Of a DNA stretch of 64,000 nt, positions 34,701 to 50,531 are shown in pieces. The position numbers and the translations under genes are program-made. The DNA lies in assembly GCA_947623455.1 (NCBI GenBank), contig OX392536.1:10411282-10475281 (forward strand), read 5' to 3'. The stretch's first letter is position 1. Every line of letters begins with the position of its first letter. The notes beneath the pieces are model-generated. The model had not been told where the DNA came from. It made no database searches and saw nothing but the letters and a program-made list of their open reading frames with translations. This DNA is from Mimachlamys varia. Lineage: Eukaryota; Mollusca; Bivalvia; Pectinida; Pectinidae.

Positions 34701-37700
34701 AAGCCTGTGTAATTGATAGATAAACAGTTAAGATGGATATCTAATAACCCTTTATGACTCAAGTTTTCTGTAGAATTTTGGAGTTTTGTGTGAATTTTAA
34801 ATGTGTTAAATTGTTAAAATTAAATAAAATTTACTTAAAATAAAAAATTAATTACTTCAGAGACTGTAAAATTAACAGAAAGTAAAATAACAAGATTTCT
34901 TTTCCAAAACTGTTGAGTGGTATGCGTATTTGATCTGTGGGCAAAATGTGAAATTGCTAATTGCGTGCTTAATTGAGGTGCTAGAGGTTAATGTTATGCA
35001 AAAGAAATGAAAAAATTCTGGTGCTAACTCTGAATAGCAAATGTACATCAGGTGCAATAACTTGTGTTTTCTTCATAATTTATTATTCAATTTCAACCAA
35101 ACTTCACCATTTTACTTGGAAATGTATATGCTTTCAAATAGTTAACTTTGTTTCAACATCTTAAAGGTTTGGGACCCTTTAAAGGAATCACACAACTAAA
35201 TCAGCCTATCACGAAGTGTTTCATACGATTGTAGTCCCTACCGAAAATTTGTTCCGGCTAAGTACAGTGATTCTGAATAATCTAAATAGGTAATTGTTGA
35301 CATATTCTGCATTGAATGAAATCTATAAATATTTGACTTTACAAAAATGTATACTTTTGGTAGATTTTGATATGTGATGGCGGATTGATATGGGGTCAAA
35401 AGTCAGATGGTGTTCCCGTCCCATTTCACTGGTTTGATATGTAAATTTCCAGTTGTCCGAAGCAGACGCCCGTAGCGAGCTAATATGCCACGAAACTTCT
35501 GATAAAATGTCATTTGAAGTCTTTGCCATGTATGTATCTGTGAATCCAGGCAGTTGTCACTAGTGTTGAACTTCAAATATTAAAGTTATTAGCTCTAAAG
35601 CTTAGTAATAACATATAGTAAATTATTTAGTTGTGTGAGTCCTTTAAGAGAACCAGCCATGTGCTCAATGAACTTGACCTCTATAACACTTTCTGTGCTT
35701 CCGGTTTTTTATTTTTTCAAAGACAACCATTGTAATTAAGTGTTAGCACATTTTTTTAGTATGCAGATATATTTAACTTGAAAAAACCCTTCCAAATTAG
35801 CTAAAATCTGGCTAAACATGGCCCTATGTTGAAGCCTATATTGTTGGACTGACCCTTATACTCAGGTTTTAAATAAAGTTTAGTTCAATAACCTGTAATA
35901 ATTGATATGCGTGTGTGTTAGAAGTACTTCGTTGATATATGTAGCAGGTTTTAGCATCCAATAGAGATCTAGTCTAGTGTGTTGTCCTGCACAAACAGCA
36001 CCCCCCCCTTCCTAGTTCCAACTCTGGCCAGTCATTCTTAGGCTTCTTTATCCATACAAATTACAAATGTATGTGTTTTTTATAGCCAGAAGAAAGCAAT
36101 AACTAGAACTAGTACGGAATAGGCTTGTATAAAAAATGTACACATGAAATTATATATGTGTATGTGTCCCTTGTAGGTTTTGGTGGCTTAATCCAACTTA
36201 AAATTCCATATTTTCAGTTAATTGTAGGTATTTCTTTATTCCCGTCACAATATATACCTAATTCAACATCTTGTTTATTGATTTAATGTGTTTGTAATCT
36301 TTGTTTACTCATACAATAAGCTGTTTATGGCATTACATCTCCCCTACCCCCAATATTCTCCCTGTAAAGTGGCCGCACCCCGGGGAGCTATAAGTGTTAT
36401 ATGTAAGCCTGTGTAATTGATAGATAAACAGTTAAGATGGATATCTAATAACCCTTTATGACTCAAGTTTTCTGTAGAATTTTGGAGTTTTGTGTGAATT
36501 TTAAATGTGTTAAATTGTTAAAATTAAATAAAATTTACTTAAAATAAAAAATTAATTACTTCAGAGACTGTAAAATTAACAGAAAGTAAAATAACAAGAT
36601 TTCTTTTCCAAAACTGTTGAGTGGTATGCGTATTTGATCTGTGGGCAAAATGTGAAATTGCTAATTGCGTGCTTAATTGAGGTGCTAGAGGTTAATGTTA
36701 TGCAAAAGAAATGAAAAAATTCTGGTGCTAACTCTGAATAGCAAATGTACATCAGGTGCAATAACTTGTGTTTTCTTCATAATTTATTATTCAATTTCAA
36801 CCAAACTTCACCATTTTACTTGGAAATGTATATGCTTTCAAATAGTTAACTTTGTTTCAACATCTTAAAGGTTTGGGACCCTTTAAAGGAATCACACAAC
36901 TAAATCAGCCTATCACGAAGTGTTTCATACGATTGTAGTCCCTACCGAAAATTTGTTCCGGCTAAGTACAGTGATTCTGAATAATCTAAATAGGTAATTG
37001 TTGACATATTCTGCATTGAATGAAATCTATAAATATTTGACTTTACAAAAATGTATACTTTTGGTAGATTTTGATATGTGATGGCGGATTGATATGGGGT
37101 CAAAAGTCAGATGGTGTTCCCGTCCCATTTCACTGGTTTGATATGTAAATTTCCAGTTGTCCGAAGCAGACGCCCGTAGCGAGCTAATATGCCACGAAAC
37201 TTCTGATAAAATGTCATTTGAAGTCTTTGCCATGTATGTATCTGTGAATCCAGGCAGTTGTCACTAGTGTTGAACTTCAAATATTAAAGTTATTAGCTCT
37301 AAAGCTTAGTAATAACATATAGTAAATTATTTAGTTGTGTGAGTCCTTTAAGAGAACCAGCCATGTGCTCAATGAACTTGACCTCTATAACACTTTCTGT
37401 GCTTCCGGTTTTTTATTTTTTCAAAGACAACCATTGTAATTAAGTGTTAGCACATTTTTTTAGTATGCAGATATATTTAACTTGAAAAAACCCTTCCAAA
37501 TTAGCTAAAATCTGGCTAAACATGGCCCTATGTTGAAGCCTATATTGTTGGACTGACCCTTATACTCAGGTTTTAAATAAAGTTTAGTTCAATAACCTGT
37601 AATAATTGATATGCGTGTGTGTTAGAAGTACTTCGTTGATATATGTAGCAGGTTTTAGCATCCAATAGAGATCTAGTCTAGTGTGTTGTCCTGCACAAAC

Positions 37701-40294
37701 AGCACCCCCCCCTTCCTAGTTCCAACTCTGGCCAGTCATTCTTAGGCTTCTTTATCCATACAAATTACAAATGTATGTGTTTTTTATAGCCAGAAGAAAG
37801 CAATAACTAGAACTAGTACGGAATAGGCTTGTATAAAAAATGTACACATGAAATTATATATGTGTATGTGTCCCTTGTAGGTTTTGGTGGCTTAATCCAA
37901 CTTAAAATTCCATATTTTCAGTTAATTGTAGGTATTTCTTTATTCCCGTCACAATATATACCTAATTCAACATCTTGTTTATTGATTTAATGTGTTTGTA
38001 ATCTTTGTTTACTCATACAATAAGCTGTTTATGGCATTACATCTCCCCTACCCCCAATATTCTCCCTGTAAAGTGGCCGCACCCCGGGGAGCTATAAGTG
38101 TTATATGTAAGCCTGTGTAATTGATAGATAAACAGTTAAGATGGATATCTAATAACCCTTTATGACTCAAGTTTTCTGTAGAATTTTGGAGTTTTGTGTG
38201 AATTTTAAATGTGTTAAATTGTTAAAATTAAATAAAATTTACTTAAAATAAAAAATTAATTACTTCAGAGACTGTAAAATTAACAGAAAGTAAAATAACA
38301 AGATTTCTTTTCCAAAACTGTTGAGTGGTATGCGTATTTGATCTGTGGGCAAAATGTGAAATTGCTAATTGCGTGCTTAATTGAGGTGCTAGAGGTTAAT
38401 GTTATGCAAAAGAAATGAAAAAATTCTGGTGCTAACTCTGAATAGCAAATGTACATCAGGTGCAATAACTTGTGTTTTCTTCATAATTTATTATTCAATT
38501 TCAACCAAACTTCACCATTTTACTTGGAAATGTATATGCTTTCAAATAGTTAACTTTGTTTCAACATCTTAAAGGTTTGGGACCCTTTAAAGGAATCACA
38601 CAACTAAATCAGCCTATCACGAAGTGTTTCATACGATTGTAGTCCCTACCGAAAATTTGTTCCGGCTAAGTACAGTGATTCTGAATAATCTAAATAGGTA
38701 ATTGTTGACATATTCTGCATTGAATGAAATCTATAAATATTTGACTTTACAAAAATGTATACTTTTGGTAGATTTTGATATGTGATGGCGGATTGATATG
38801 GGGTCAAAAGTCAGATGGTGTTCCCGTCCCATTTCACTGGTTTGATATGTAAATTTCCAGTTGTCCGAAGCAGACGCCCGTAGCGAGCTAATATGCCACG
38901 AAACTTCTGATAAAATGTCATTTGAAGTCTTTGCCATGTATGTATCTGTGAATCCAGGCAGTTGTCACTAGTGTTGAACTTCAAATATTAAAGTTATTAG
39001 CTCTAAAGCTTAGTAATAACATATAGTAAATTATTTAGTTGTGTGAGTCCTTTAAGAGAACCAGCCATGTGCTCAATGAACTTGACCTCTATAACACTTT
39101 CTGTGCTTCCGGTTTTTTATTTTTTCAAAGACAACCATTGTAATTAAGTGTTAGCACATTTTTTTAGTATGCAGATATATTTAACTTGAAAAAACCCTTC
39201 CAAATTAGCTAAAATCTGGCTAAACATGGCCCTATGTTGAAGCCTATATTGTTGGACTGACCCTTATACTCAGGTTTTAAATAAAGTTTAGTTCAATAAC
39301 CTGTAATAATTGATATGCGTGTGTGTTAGAAGTACTTCGTTGATATATGTAGCAGGTTTTAGCATCCAATAGAGATCTAGTCTAGTGTGTTGTCCTGCAC
39401 AAACAGCACCCCCCCCTTCCTAGTTCCAACTCTGGCCAGTCATTCTTAGGCTTCTTTATCCATACAAATTACAAATGTATGTGTTTTTTATAGCCAGAAG
39501 AAAGCAATAACTAGAACTAGTACGGAATAGGCTTGTATAAAAAATGTACACATGAAATTATATATGTGTATGTGTCCCTTGTAGGTTTTGGTGGCTTAAT
39601 CCAACTTAAAATTCCATATTTTCAGTTAATTGTAGGTATTTCTTTATTCCCGTCACAATATATACCTAATTCAACATCTTGTTTATTGATTTAATGTGTT
39701 TGTAATCTTTGTTTACTCATACAATAAGCTGTTTATGGCATTACATCTCCCCTACCCCCAATATTCTCCCTGTAAAGTGGCCGCACCCCGGGGAGCTATA
39801 AGTGTTATATGTAAGCCTGTGTAATTGATAGATAAACAGTTAAGATGGATATCTAATAACCCTTTATGACTCAAGTTTTCTGTAGAATTTTGGAGTTTTG
39901 TGTGAATTTTAAATGTGTTAAATTGTTAAAATTAAATAAAATTTACTTAAAATAAAAAATTAATTACTTCAGAGACTGTAAAATTAACAGAAAGTAAAAT
40001 AACAAGATTTCTTTTCCAAAACTGTTGAGTGGTATGCGTATTTGATCTGTGGGCAAAATGTGAAATTGCTAATTGCGTGCTTAATTGAGGTGCTAGAGGT
40101 TAATGTTATGCAAAAGAAATGAAAAAATTCTGGTGCTAACTCTGAATAGCAAATGTACATCAGGTGCAATAACTTGTGTTTTCTTCATAATTTATTATTC
40201 AATTTCAACCAAACTTCACCATTTTACTTGGAAATGTATATGCTTTCAAATAGTTAACTTTGTTTCAACATCTTAAAGGTTTGGGACCCTTTAA

Positions 40295-42010
40295 AGGAAT
40301 CACACAACTAAATCAGCCTATCACGAAGTGTTTCATACGATTGTAGTCCCTACCGAAAATTTGTTCCGGCTAAGTACAGTGATTCTGAATAATCTAAATA
40401 GGTAATTGTTGACATATTCTGCATTGAATGAAATCTATAAATATTTGACTTTACAAAAATGTATACTTTTGGTAGATTTTGATATGTGATGGCGGATTGA
40501 TATGGGGTCAAAAGTCAGATGGTGTTCCCGTCCCATTTCACTGGTTTGATATGTAAATTTCCAGTTGTCCGAAGCAGACGCCCGTAGCGAGCTAATATGC
40601 CACGAAACTTCTGATAAAATGTCATTTGAAGTCTTTGCCATGTATGTATCTGTGAATCCAGGCAGTTGTCACTAGTGTTGAACTTCAAATATTAAAGTTA
40701 TTAGCTCTAAAGCTTAGTAATAACATATAGTAAATTATTTAGTTGTGTGAGTCCTTTAAGAGAACCAGCCATGTGCTCAATGAACTTGACCTCTATAACA
40801 CTTTCTGTGCTTCCGGTTTTTTATTTTTTCAAAGACAACCATTGTAATTAAGTGTTAGCACATTTTTTTAGTATGCAGATATATTTAACTTGAAAAAACC
40901 CTTCCAAATTAGCTAAAATCTGGCTAAACATGGCCCTATGTTGAAGCCTATATTGTTGGACTGACCCTTATACTCAGGTTTTAAATAAAGTTTAGTTCAA
41001 TAACCTGTAATAATTGATATGCGTGTGTGTTAGAAGTACTTCGTTGATATATGTAGCAGGTTTTAGCATCCAATAGAGATCTAGTCTAGTGTGTTGTCCT
41101 GCACAAACAGCACCCCCCCCTTCCTAGTTCCAACTCTGGCCAGTCATTCTTAGGCTTCTTTATCCATACAAATTACAAATGTATGTGTTTTTTATAGCCA
41201 GAAGAAAGCAATAACTAGAACTAGTACGGAATAGGCTTGTATAAAAAATGTACACATGAAATTATATATGTGTATGTGTCCCTTGTAGGTTTTGGTGGCT
41301 TAATCCAACTTAAAATTCCATATTTTCAGTTAATTGTAGGTATTTCTTTATTCCCGTCACAATATATACCTAATTCAACATCTTGTTTATTGATTTAATG
41401 TGTTTGTAATCTTTGTTTACTCATACAATAAGCTGTTTATGGCATTACATCTCCCCTACCCCCAATATTCTCCCTGTAAAGTGGCCGCACCCCGGGGAGC
41501 TATAAGTGTTATATGTAAGCCTGTGTAATTGATAGATAAACAGTTAAGATGGATATCTAATAACCCTTTATGACTCAAGTTTTCTGTAGAATTTTGGAGT
41601 TTTGTGTGAATTTTAAATGTGTTAAATTGTTAAAATTAAATAAAATTTACTTAAAATAAAAAATTAATTACTTCAGAGACTGTAAAATTAACAGAAAGTA
41701 AAATAACAAGATTTCTTTTCCAAAACTGTTGAGTGGTATGCGTATTTGATCTGTGGGCAAAATGTGAAATTGCTAATTGCGTGCTTAATTGAGGTGCTAG
41801 AGGTTAATGTTATGCAAAAGAAATGAAAAAATTCTGGTGCTAACTCTGAATAGCAAATGTACATCAGGTGCAATAACTTGTGTTTTCTTCTTTCTGTGTG
41901 CTTTCTTTTATTATTCAATTTCAACCAAACTTCACCATTTTACTTGGAAATGTATATGCTTTCAAATAGTTAACTTTGTTTCAACATCTTAAAGGTTTGG
42001 GACCCTTTAA
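40295..42010. repeat. Copy 19, 1,716 bp: 16-for-4 replacement
   Basis: At 41891-41906 the sequence tttctgtgtgctttct replaces the consensus ataa, a net gain of 12 bp. The same replacement occurs only in copy 25. It creates a longer pyrimidine tract and slightly longer ORFs on both strands, which are by-products. Confidence 0.95.
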
Positions 42011-45000
42011 AGGAATCACACAACTAAATCAGCCTATCACGAAGTGTTTCATACGATTGTAGTCCCTACCGAAAATTTGTTCCGGCTAAGTACAGTGATT
42101 CTGAATAATCTAAATAGGTAATTGTTGACATATTCTGCATTGAATGAAATCTATAAATATTTGACTTTACAAAAATGTATACTTTTGGTAGATTTTGATA
42201 TGTGATGGCGGATTGATATGGGGTCAAAAGTCAGATGGTGTTCCCGTCCCATTTCACTGGTTTGATATGTAAATTTCCAGTTGTCCGAAGCAGACGCCCG
42301 TAGCGAGCTAATATGCCACGAAACTTCTGATAAAATGTCATTTGAAGTCTTTGCCATGTATGTATCTGTGAATCCAGGCAGTTGTCACTAGTGTTGAACT
42401 TCAAATATTAAAGTTATTAGCTCTAAAGCTTAGTAATAACATATAGTAAATTATTTAGTTGTGTGAGTCCTTTAAGAGAACCAGCCATGTGCTCAATGAA
42501 CTTGACCTCTATAACACTTTCTGTGCTTCCGGTTTTTTATTTTTTCAAAGACAACCATTGTAATTAAGTGTTAGCACATTTTTTTAGTATGCAGATATAT
42601 TTAACTTGAAAAAACCCTTCCAAATTAGCTAAAATCTGGCTAAACATGGCCCTATGTTGAAGCCTATATTGTTGGACTGACCCTTATACTCAGGTTTTAA
42701 ATAAAGTTTAGTTCAATAACCTGTAATAATTGATATGCGTGTGTGTTAGAAGTACTTCGTTGATATATGTAGCAGGTTTTAGCATCCAATAGAGATCTAG
42801 TCTAGTGTGTTGTCCTGCACAAACAGCACCCCCCCCTTCCTAGTTCCAACTCTGGCCAGTCATTCTTAGGCTTCTTTATCCATACAAATTACAAATGTAT
42901 GTGTTTTTTATAGCCAGAAGAAAGCAATAACTAGAACTAGTACGGAATAGGCTTGTATAAAAAATGTACACATGAAATTATATATGTGTATGTGTCCCTT
43001 GTAGGTTTTGGTGGCTTAATCCAACTTAAAATTCCATATTTTCAGTTAATTGTAGGTATTTCTTTATTCCCGTCACAATATATACCTAATTCAACATCTT
43101 GTTTATTGATTTAATGTGTTTGTAATCTTTGTTTACTCATACAATAAGCTGTTTATGGCATTACATCTCCCCTACCCCCAATATTCTCCCTGTAAAGTGG
43201 CCGCACCCCGGGGAGCTATAAGTGTTATATGTAAGCCTGTGTAATTGATAGATAAACAGTTAAGATGGATATCTAATAACCCTTTATGACTCAAGTTTTC
43301 TGTAGAATTTTGGAGTTTTGTGTGAATTTTAAATGTGTTAAATTGTTAAAATTAAATAAAATTTACTTAAAATAAAAAATTAATTACTTCAGAGACTGTA
43401 AAATTAACAGAAAGTAAAATAACAAGATTTCTTTTCCAAAACTGTTGAGTGGTATGCGTATTTGATCTGTGGGCAAAATGTGAAATTGCTAATTGCGTGC
43501 TTAATTGAGGTGCTAGAGGTTAATGTTATGCAAAAGAAATGAAAAAATTCTGGTGCTAACTCTGAATAGCAAATGTACATCAGGTGCAATAACTTGTGTT
43601 TTCTTCATAATTTATTATTCAATTTCAACCAAACTTCACCATTTTACTTGGAAATGTATATGCTTTCAAATAGTTAACTTTGTTTCAACATCTTAAAGGT
43701 TTGGGACCCTTTAAAGGAATCACACAACTAAATCAGCCTATCACGAAGTGTTTCATACGATTGTAGTCCCTACCGAAAATTTGTTCCGGCTAAGTACAGT
43801 GATTCTGAATAATCTAAATAGGTAATTGTTGACATATTCTGCATTGAATGAAATCTATAAATATTTGACTTTACAAAAATGTATACTTTTGGTAGATTTT
43901 GATATGTGATGGCGGATTGATATGGGGTCAAAAGTCAGATGGTGTTCCCGTCCCATTTCACTGGTTTGATATGTAAATTTCCAGTTGTCCGAAGCAGACG
44001 CCCGTAGCGAGCTAATATGCCACGAAACTTCTGATAAAATGTCATTTGAAGTCTTTGCCATGTATGTATCTGTGAATCCAGGCAGTTGTCACTAGTGTTG
44101 AACTTCAAATATTAAAGTTATTAGCTCTAAAGCTTAGTAATAACATATAGTAAATTATTTAGTTGTGTGAGTCCTTTAAGAGAACCAGCCATGTGCTCAA
44201 TGAACTTGACCTCTATAACACTTTCTGTGCTTCCGGTTTTTTATTTTTTCAAAGACAACCATTGTAATTAAGTGTTAGCACATTTTTTTAGTATGCAGAT
44301 ATATTTAACTTGAAAAAACCCTTCCAAATTAGCTAAAATCTGGCTAAACATGGCCCTATGTTGAAGCCTATATTGTTGGACTGACCCTTATACTCAGGTT
44401 TTAAATAAAGTTTAGTTCAATAACCTGTAATAATTGATATGCGTGTGTGTTAGAAGTACTTCGTTGATATATGTAGCAGGTTTTAGCATCCAATAGAGAT
44501 CTAGTCTAGTGTGTTGTCCTGCACAAACAGCACCCCCCCCTTCCTAGTTCCAACTCTGGCCAGTCATTCTTAGGCTTCTTTATCCATACAAATTACAAAT
44601 GTATGTGTTTTTTATAGCCAGAAGAAAGCAATAACTAGAACTAGTACGGAATAGGCTTGTATAAAAAATGTACACATGAAATTATATATGTGTATGTGTC
44701 CCTTGTAGGTTTTGGTGGCTTAATCCAACTTAAAATTCCATATTTTCAGTTAATTGTAGGTATTTCTTTATTCCCGTCACAATATATACCTAATTCAACA
44801 TCTTGTTTATTGATTTAATGTGTTTGTAATCTTTGTTTACTCATACAATAAGCTGTTTATGGCATTACATCTCCCCTACCCCCAATATTCTCCCTGTAAA
44901 GTGGCCGCACCCCGGGGAGCTATAAGTGTTATATGTAAGCCTGTGTAATTGATAGATAAACAGTTAAGATGGATATCTAATAACCCTTTATGACTCAAGT

Positions 45001-47122
45001 TTTCTGTAGAATTTTGGAGTTTTGTGTGAATTTTAAATGTGTTAAATTGTTAAAATTAAATAAAATTTACTTAAAATAAAAAATTAATTACTTCAGAGAC
45101 TGTAAAATTAACAGAAAGTAAAATAACAAGATTTCTTTTCCAAAACTGTTGAGTGGTATGCGTATTTGATCTGTGGGCAAAATGTGAAATTGCTAATTGC
45201 GTGCTTAATTGAGGTGCTAGAGGTTAATGTTATGCAAAAGAAATGAAAAAATTCTGGTGCTAACTCTGAATAGCAAATGTACATCAGGTGCAATAACTTG
45301 TGTTTTCTTCATAATTTATTATTCAATTTCAACCAAACTTCACCATTTTACTTGGAAATGTATATGCTTTCAAATAGTTAACTTTGTTTCAACATCTTAA
45401 AGGTTTGGGACCCTTTAAAGGAATCACACAACTAAATCAGCCTATCACGAAGTGTTTCATACGATTGTAGTCCCTACCGAAAATTTGTTCCGGCTAAGTA
45501 CAGTGATTCTGAATAATCTAAATAGGTAATTGTTGACATATTCTGCATTGAATGAAATCTATAAATATTTGACTTTACAAAAATGTATACTTTTGGTAGA
45601 TTTTGATATGTGATGGCGGATTGATATGGGGTCAAAAGTCAGATGGTGTTCCCGTCCCATTTCACTGGTTTGATATGTAAATTTCCAGTTGTCCGAAGCA
45701 GACGCCCGTAGCGAGCTAATATGCCACGAAACTTCTGATAAAATGTCATTTGAAGTCTTTGCCATGTATGTATCTGTGAATCCAGGCAGTTGTCACTAGT
45801 GTTGAACTTCAAATATTAAAGTTATTAGCTCTAAAGCTTAGTAATAACATATAGTAAATTATTTAGTTGTGTGAGTCCTTTAAGAGAACCAGCCATGTGC
45901 TCAATGAACTTGACCTCTATAACACTTTCTGTGCTTCCGGTTTTTTATTTTTTCAAAGACAACCATTGTAATTAAGTGTTAGCACATTTTTTTAGTATGC
46001 AGATATATTTAACTTGAAAAAACCCTTCCAAATTAGCTAAAATCTGGCTAAACATGGCCCTATGTTGAAGCCTATATTGTTGGACTGACCCTTATACTCA
46101 GGTTTTAAATAAAGTTTAGTTCAATAACCTGTAATAATTGATATGCGTGTGTGTTAGAAGTACTTCGTTGATATATGTAGCAGGTTTTAGCATCCAATAG
46201 AGATCTAGTCTAGTGTGTTGTCCTGCACAAACAGCACCCCCCCCTTCCTAGTTCCAACTCTGGCCAGTCATTCTTAGGCTTCTTTATCCATACAAATTAC
46301 AAATGTATGTGTTTTTTATAGCCAGAAGAAAGCAATAACTAGAACTAGTACGGAATAGGCTTGTATAAAAAATGTACACATGAAATTATATATGTGTATG
46401 TGTCCCTTGTAGGTTTTGGTGGCTTAATCCAACTTAAAATTCCATATTTTCAGTTAATTGTAGGTATTTCTTTATTCCCGTCACAATATATACCTAATTC
46501 AACATCTTGTTTATTGATTTAATGTGTTTGTAATCTTTGTTTACTCATACAATAAGCTGTTTATGGCATTACATCTCCCCTACCCCCAATATTCTCCCTG
46601 TAAAGTGGCCGCACCCCGGGGAGCTATAAGTGTTATATGTAAGCCTGTGTAATTGATAGATAAACAGTTAAGATGGATATCTAATAACCCTTTATGACTC
46701 AAGTTTTCTGTAGAATTTTGGAGTTTTGTGTGAATTTTAAATGTGTTAAATTGTTAAAATTAAATAAAATTTACTTAAAATAAAAAATTAATTACTTCAG
46801 AGACTGTAAAATTAACAGAAAGTAAAATAACAAGATTTCTTTTCCAAAACTGTTGAGTGGTATGCGTATTTGATCTGTGGGCAAAATGTGAAATTGCTAA
46901 TTGCGTGCTTAATTGAGGTGCTAGAGGTTAATGTTATGCAAAAGAAATGAAAAAATTCTGGTGCTAACTCTGAATAGCAAATGTACATCAGGTGCAATAA
47001 CTTGTGTTTTCTTCATAATTTATTATTCAATTTCAACCAAACTTCACCATTTTACTTGGAAATGTATATGCTTTCAAATAGTTAACTTTGTTTCAACATC
47101 TTAAAGGTTTGGGACCCTTTAA

Positions 47123-48826
47123 AGGAATCACACAACTAAATCAGCCTAACACGAAGTGTTTCATACGATTGTAGTCCCTACCGAAAATTTGTTCCGGCTA
47201 AGTACAGTGATTCTGAATAATCTAAATAGGTAATTGTTGACATATTCTGCATTGAATGAAATCTATAAATATTTGACTTTACAAAAATGTATACTTTTGG
47301 TAGATTTTGATATGTGATGGCGGATTGATATGGGGTCAAAAGTCAGATGGTGTTCCCGTCCCATTTCACTGGTTTGATATGTAAATTTCCAGTTGTCCGA
47401 AGCAGACGCCCGTAGCGAGCTAATATGCCACGAAACTTCTGATAAAATGTCATTTGAAGTCTTTGCCATGTATGTATCTGTGAATCCAGGCAGTTGTCAC
47501 TAGTGTTGAACTTCAAATATTAAAGTTATTAGCTCTAAAGCTTAGTAATAACATATAGTAAATTATTTAGTTGTGTGAGTCCTTTAAGAGAACCAGCCAT
47601 GTGCTCAATGAACTTGACCTCTATAACACTTTCTGTGCTTCCGGTTTTTTATTTTTTCAAAGACAACCATTGTAATTAAGTGTTAGCACATTTTTTTAGT
47701 ATGCAGATATATTTAACTTGAAAAAACCCTTCCAAATTAGCTAAAATCTGGCTAAACATGGCCCTATGTTGAAGCCTATATTGTTGGACTGACCCTTATA
47801 CTCAGGTTTTAAATAAAGTTTAGTTCAATAACCTGTAATAATTGATATGCGTGTGTGTTAGAAGTACTTCGTTGATATATGTAGCAGGTTTTAGCATCCA
47901 ATAGAGATCTAGTCTAGTGTGTTGTCCTGCACAAACAGCACCCCCCCCTTCCTAGTTCCAACTCTGGCCAGTCATTCTTAGGCTTCTTTATCCATACAAA
48001 TTACAAATGTATGTGTTTTTTATAGCCAGAAGAAAGCAATAACTAGAACTAGTACGGAATAGGCTTGTATAAAAAATGTACACATGAAATTATATATGTG
48101 TATGTGTCCCTTGTAGGTTTTGGTGGCTTAATCCAACTTAAAATTCCATATTTTCAGTTAATTGTAGGTATTTCTTTATTCCCGTCACAATATATACCTA
48201 ATTCAACATCTTGTTTATTGATTTAATGTGTTTGTAATCTTTGTTTACTCATACAATAAGCTGTTTATGGCATTACATCTCCCCTACCCCCAATATTCTC
48301 CCTGTAAAGTGGCCGCACCCCGGGGAGCTATAAGTGTTATATGTAAGCCTGTGTAATTGATAGATAAACAGTTAAGATGGATATCTAATAACCCTTTATG
48401 ACTCAAGTTTTCTGTAGAATTTTGGAGTTTTGTGTGAATTTTAAATGTGTTAAATTGTTAAAATTAAATAAAATTTACTTAAAATAAAAAATTAATTACT
48501 TCAGAGACTGTAAAATTAACAGAAAGTAAAATAACAAGATTTCTTTTCCAAAACTGTTGAGTGGTATGCGTATTTGATCTGTGGGCAAAATGTGAAATTG
48601 CTAATTGCGTGCTTAATTGAGGTGCTAGAGGTTAATGTTATGCAAAAGAAATGAAAAAATTCTGGTGCTAACTCTGAATAGCAAATGTACATCAGGTGCA
48701 ATAACTTGTGTTTTCTTCATAATTTATTATTCAATTTCAACCAAACTTCACCATTTTACTTGGAAATGTATATGCTTTCAAATAGTTAACTTTGTTTCAA
48801 CATCTTAAAGGTTTGGGACCCTTTAA
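47123..48826. repeat. Copy 23: one substitution
   Basis: A replaces T at 47149 (cctaacacg instead of cctatcacg), within the MITE segment. Confidence 0.85.
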
Positions 48827-50531
48827 AGGAATCACACAACTAAATCAGCCTATCACGAAGTGTTTCATACGATTGTAGTCCCTACCGAAAATTTGTTCCG
48901 GCTAAGTACAGTGATTCTGAATAATCTAAATAGGTAATTGTTGACATATTCTGCATTGAATGAAATCTATAAATATTTGACTTTACAAAAATGTATACTT
49001 TTGGTAGATTTTGATATGTGATGGCGGATTGATATGGGGTCAAAAGTCAGATGGTGTTCCCGTCCCATTTCACTGGTTTGATATGTAAATTTCCAGTTGT
49101 CCGAAGCAGACGCCCGTAGCGAGCTAATATGCCACGAAACTTCTGATAAAATGTCATTTGAAGTCTTTGCCATGTATGTATCTGTGAATCCAGGCAGTTG
49201 TCACTAGTGTTGAACTTCAAATATTAAAGTTATTAGCTCTAAAGCTTAGTAATAACATATAGTAAATTATTTAGTTGTGTGAGTCCTTTAAGAGAACCAG
49301 CCATGTGCTCAATGAACTTGACCTCTATAACACTTTCTGTGCTTCCGGTTTTTTATTTTTTCAAAGACAACCATTGTAATTAAGTGTTAGCACATTTTTT
49401 TAGTATGCAGATATATTTAACTTGAAAAAACCCTTCCAAATTAGCTAAAATCTGGCTAAACATGGCCCTATGTTGAAGCCTATATTGTTGGACTGACCCT
49501 TATACTCAGGTTTTAAATAAAGTTTAGTTCAATAACCTGTAATAATTGATATGCGTGTGTGTTAGAAGTACTTCGTTGATATATGTAGCAGGTTTTAGCA
49601 TCCAATAGAGATCTAGTCTAGTGTGTTGTCCTGCACAAACAGCACCCCCCCCCTTCCTAGTTCCAACTCTGGCCAGTCATTCTTAGGCTTCTTTATCCAT
49701 ACAAATTACAAATGTATGTGTTTTTTATAGCCAGAAGAAAGCAATAACTAGAACTAGTACGGAATAGGCTTGTATAAAAAATGTACACATGAAATTATAT
49801 ATGTGTATGTGTCCCTTGTAGGTTTTGGTGGCTTAATCCAACTTAAAATTCCATATTTTCAGTTAATTGTAGGTATTTCTTTATTCCCGTCACAATATAT
49901 ACCTAATTCAACATCTTGTTTATTGATTTAATGTGTTTGTAATCTTTGTTTACTCATACAATAAGCTGTTTATGGCATTACATCTCCCCTACCCCCAATA
50001 TTCTCCCTGTAAAGTGGCCGCACCCCGGGGAGCTATAAGTGTTATATGTAAGCCTGTGTAATTGATAGATAAACAGTTAAGATGGATATCTAATAACCCT
50101 TTATGACTCAAGTTTTCTGTAGAATTTTGGAGTTTTGTGTGAATTTTAAATGTGTTAAATTGTTAAAATTAAATAAAATTTACTTAAAATAAAAAATTAA
50201 TTACTTCAGAGACTGTAAAATTAACAGAAAGTAAAATAACAAGATTTCTTTTCCAAAACTGTTGAGTGGTATGCGTATTTGATCTGGTGGCAAAATGTGA
50301 AATTGCTAATTGCGTGCTTAATTGAGGTGCTAGAGGTTAATGTTATGCAAAAGAAATGAAAAAATTCTGGTGCTAACTCTGAATAGCAAATGTACATCAG
50401 GTGCAATAACTTGTGTTTTCTTCATAATTTATTATTCAATTTCAACCAAACTTCACCATTTTACTTGGAAATGTATATGCTTTCAAATAGTTAACTTTGT
50501 TTCAACATCTTAAAGGTTTGGGACCCTTTAA
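48827..50531. repeat. Copy 24, 1,705 bp: C9 tract and dinucleotide change
   Basis: The C tract is C9 (49645-49653), and GT replaces TG at 50287-50288 (gatctggtgg instead of gatctgtggg). Confidence 0.88.
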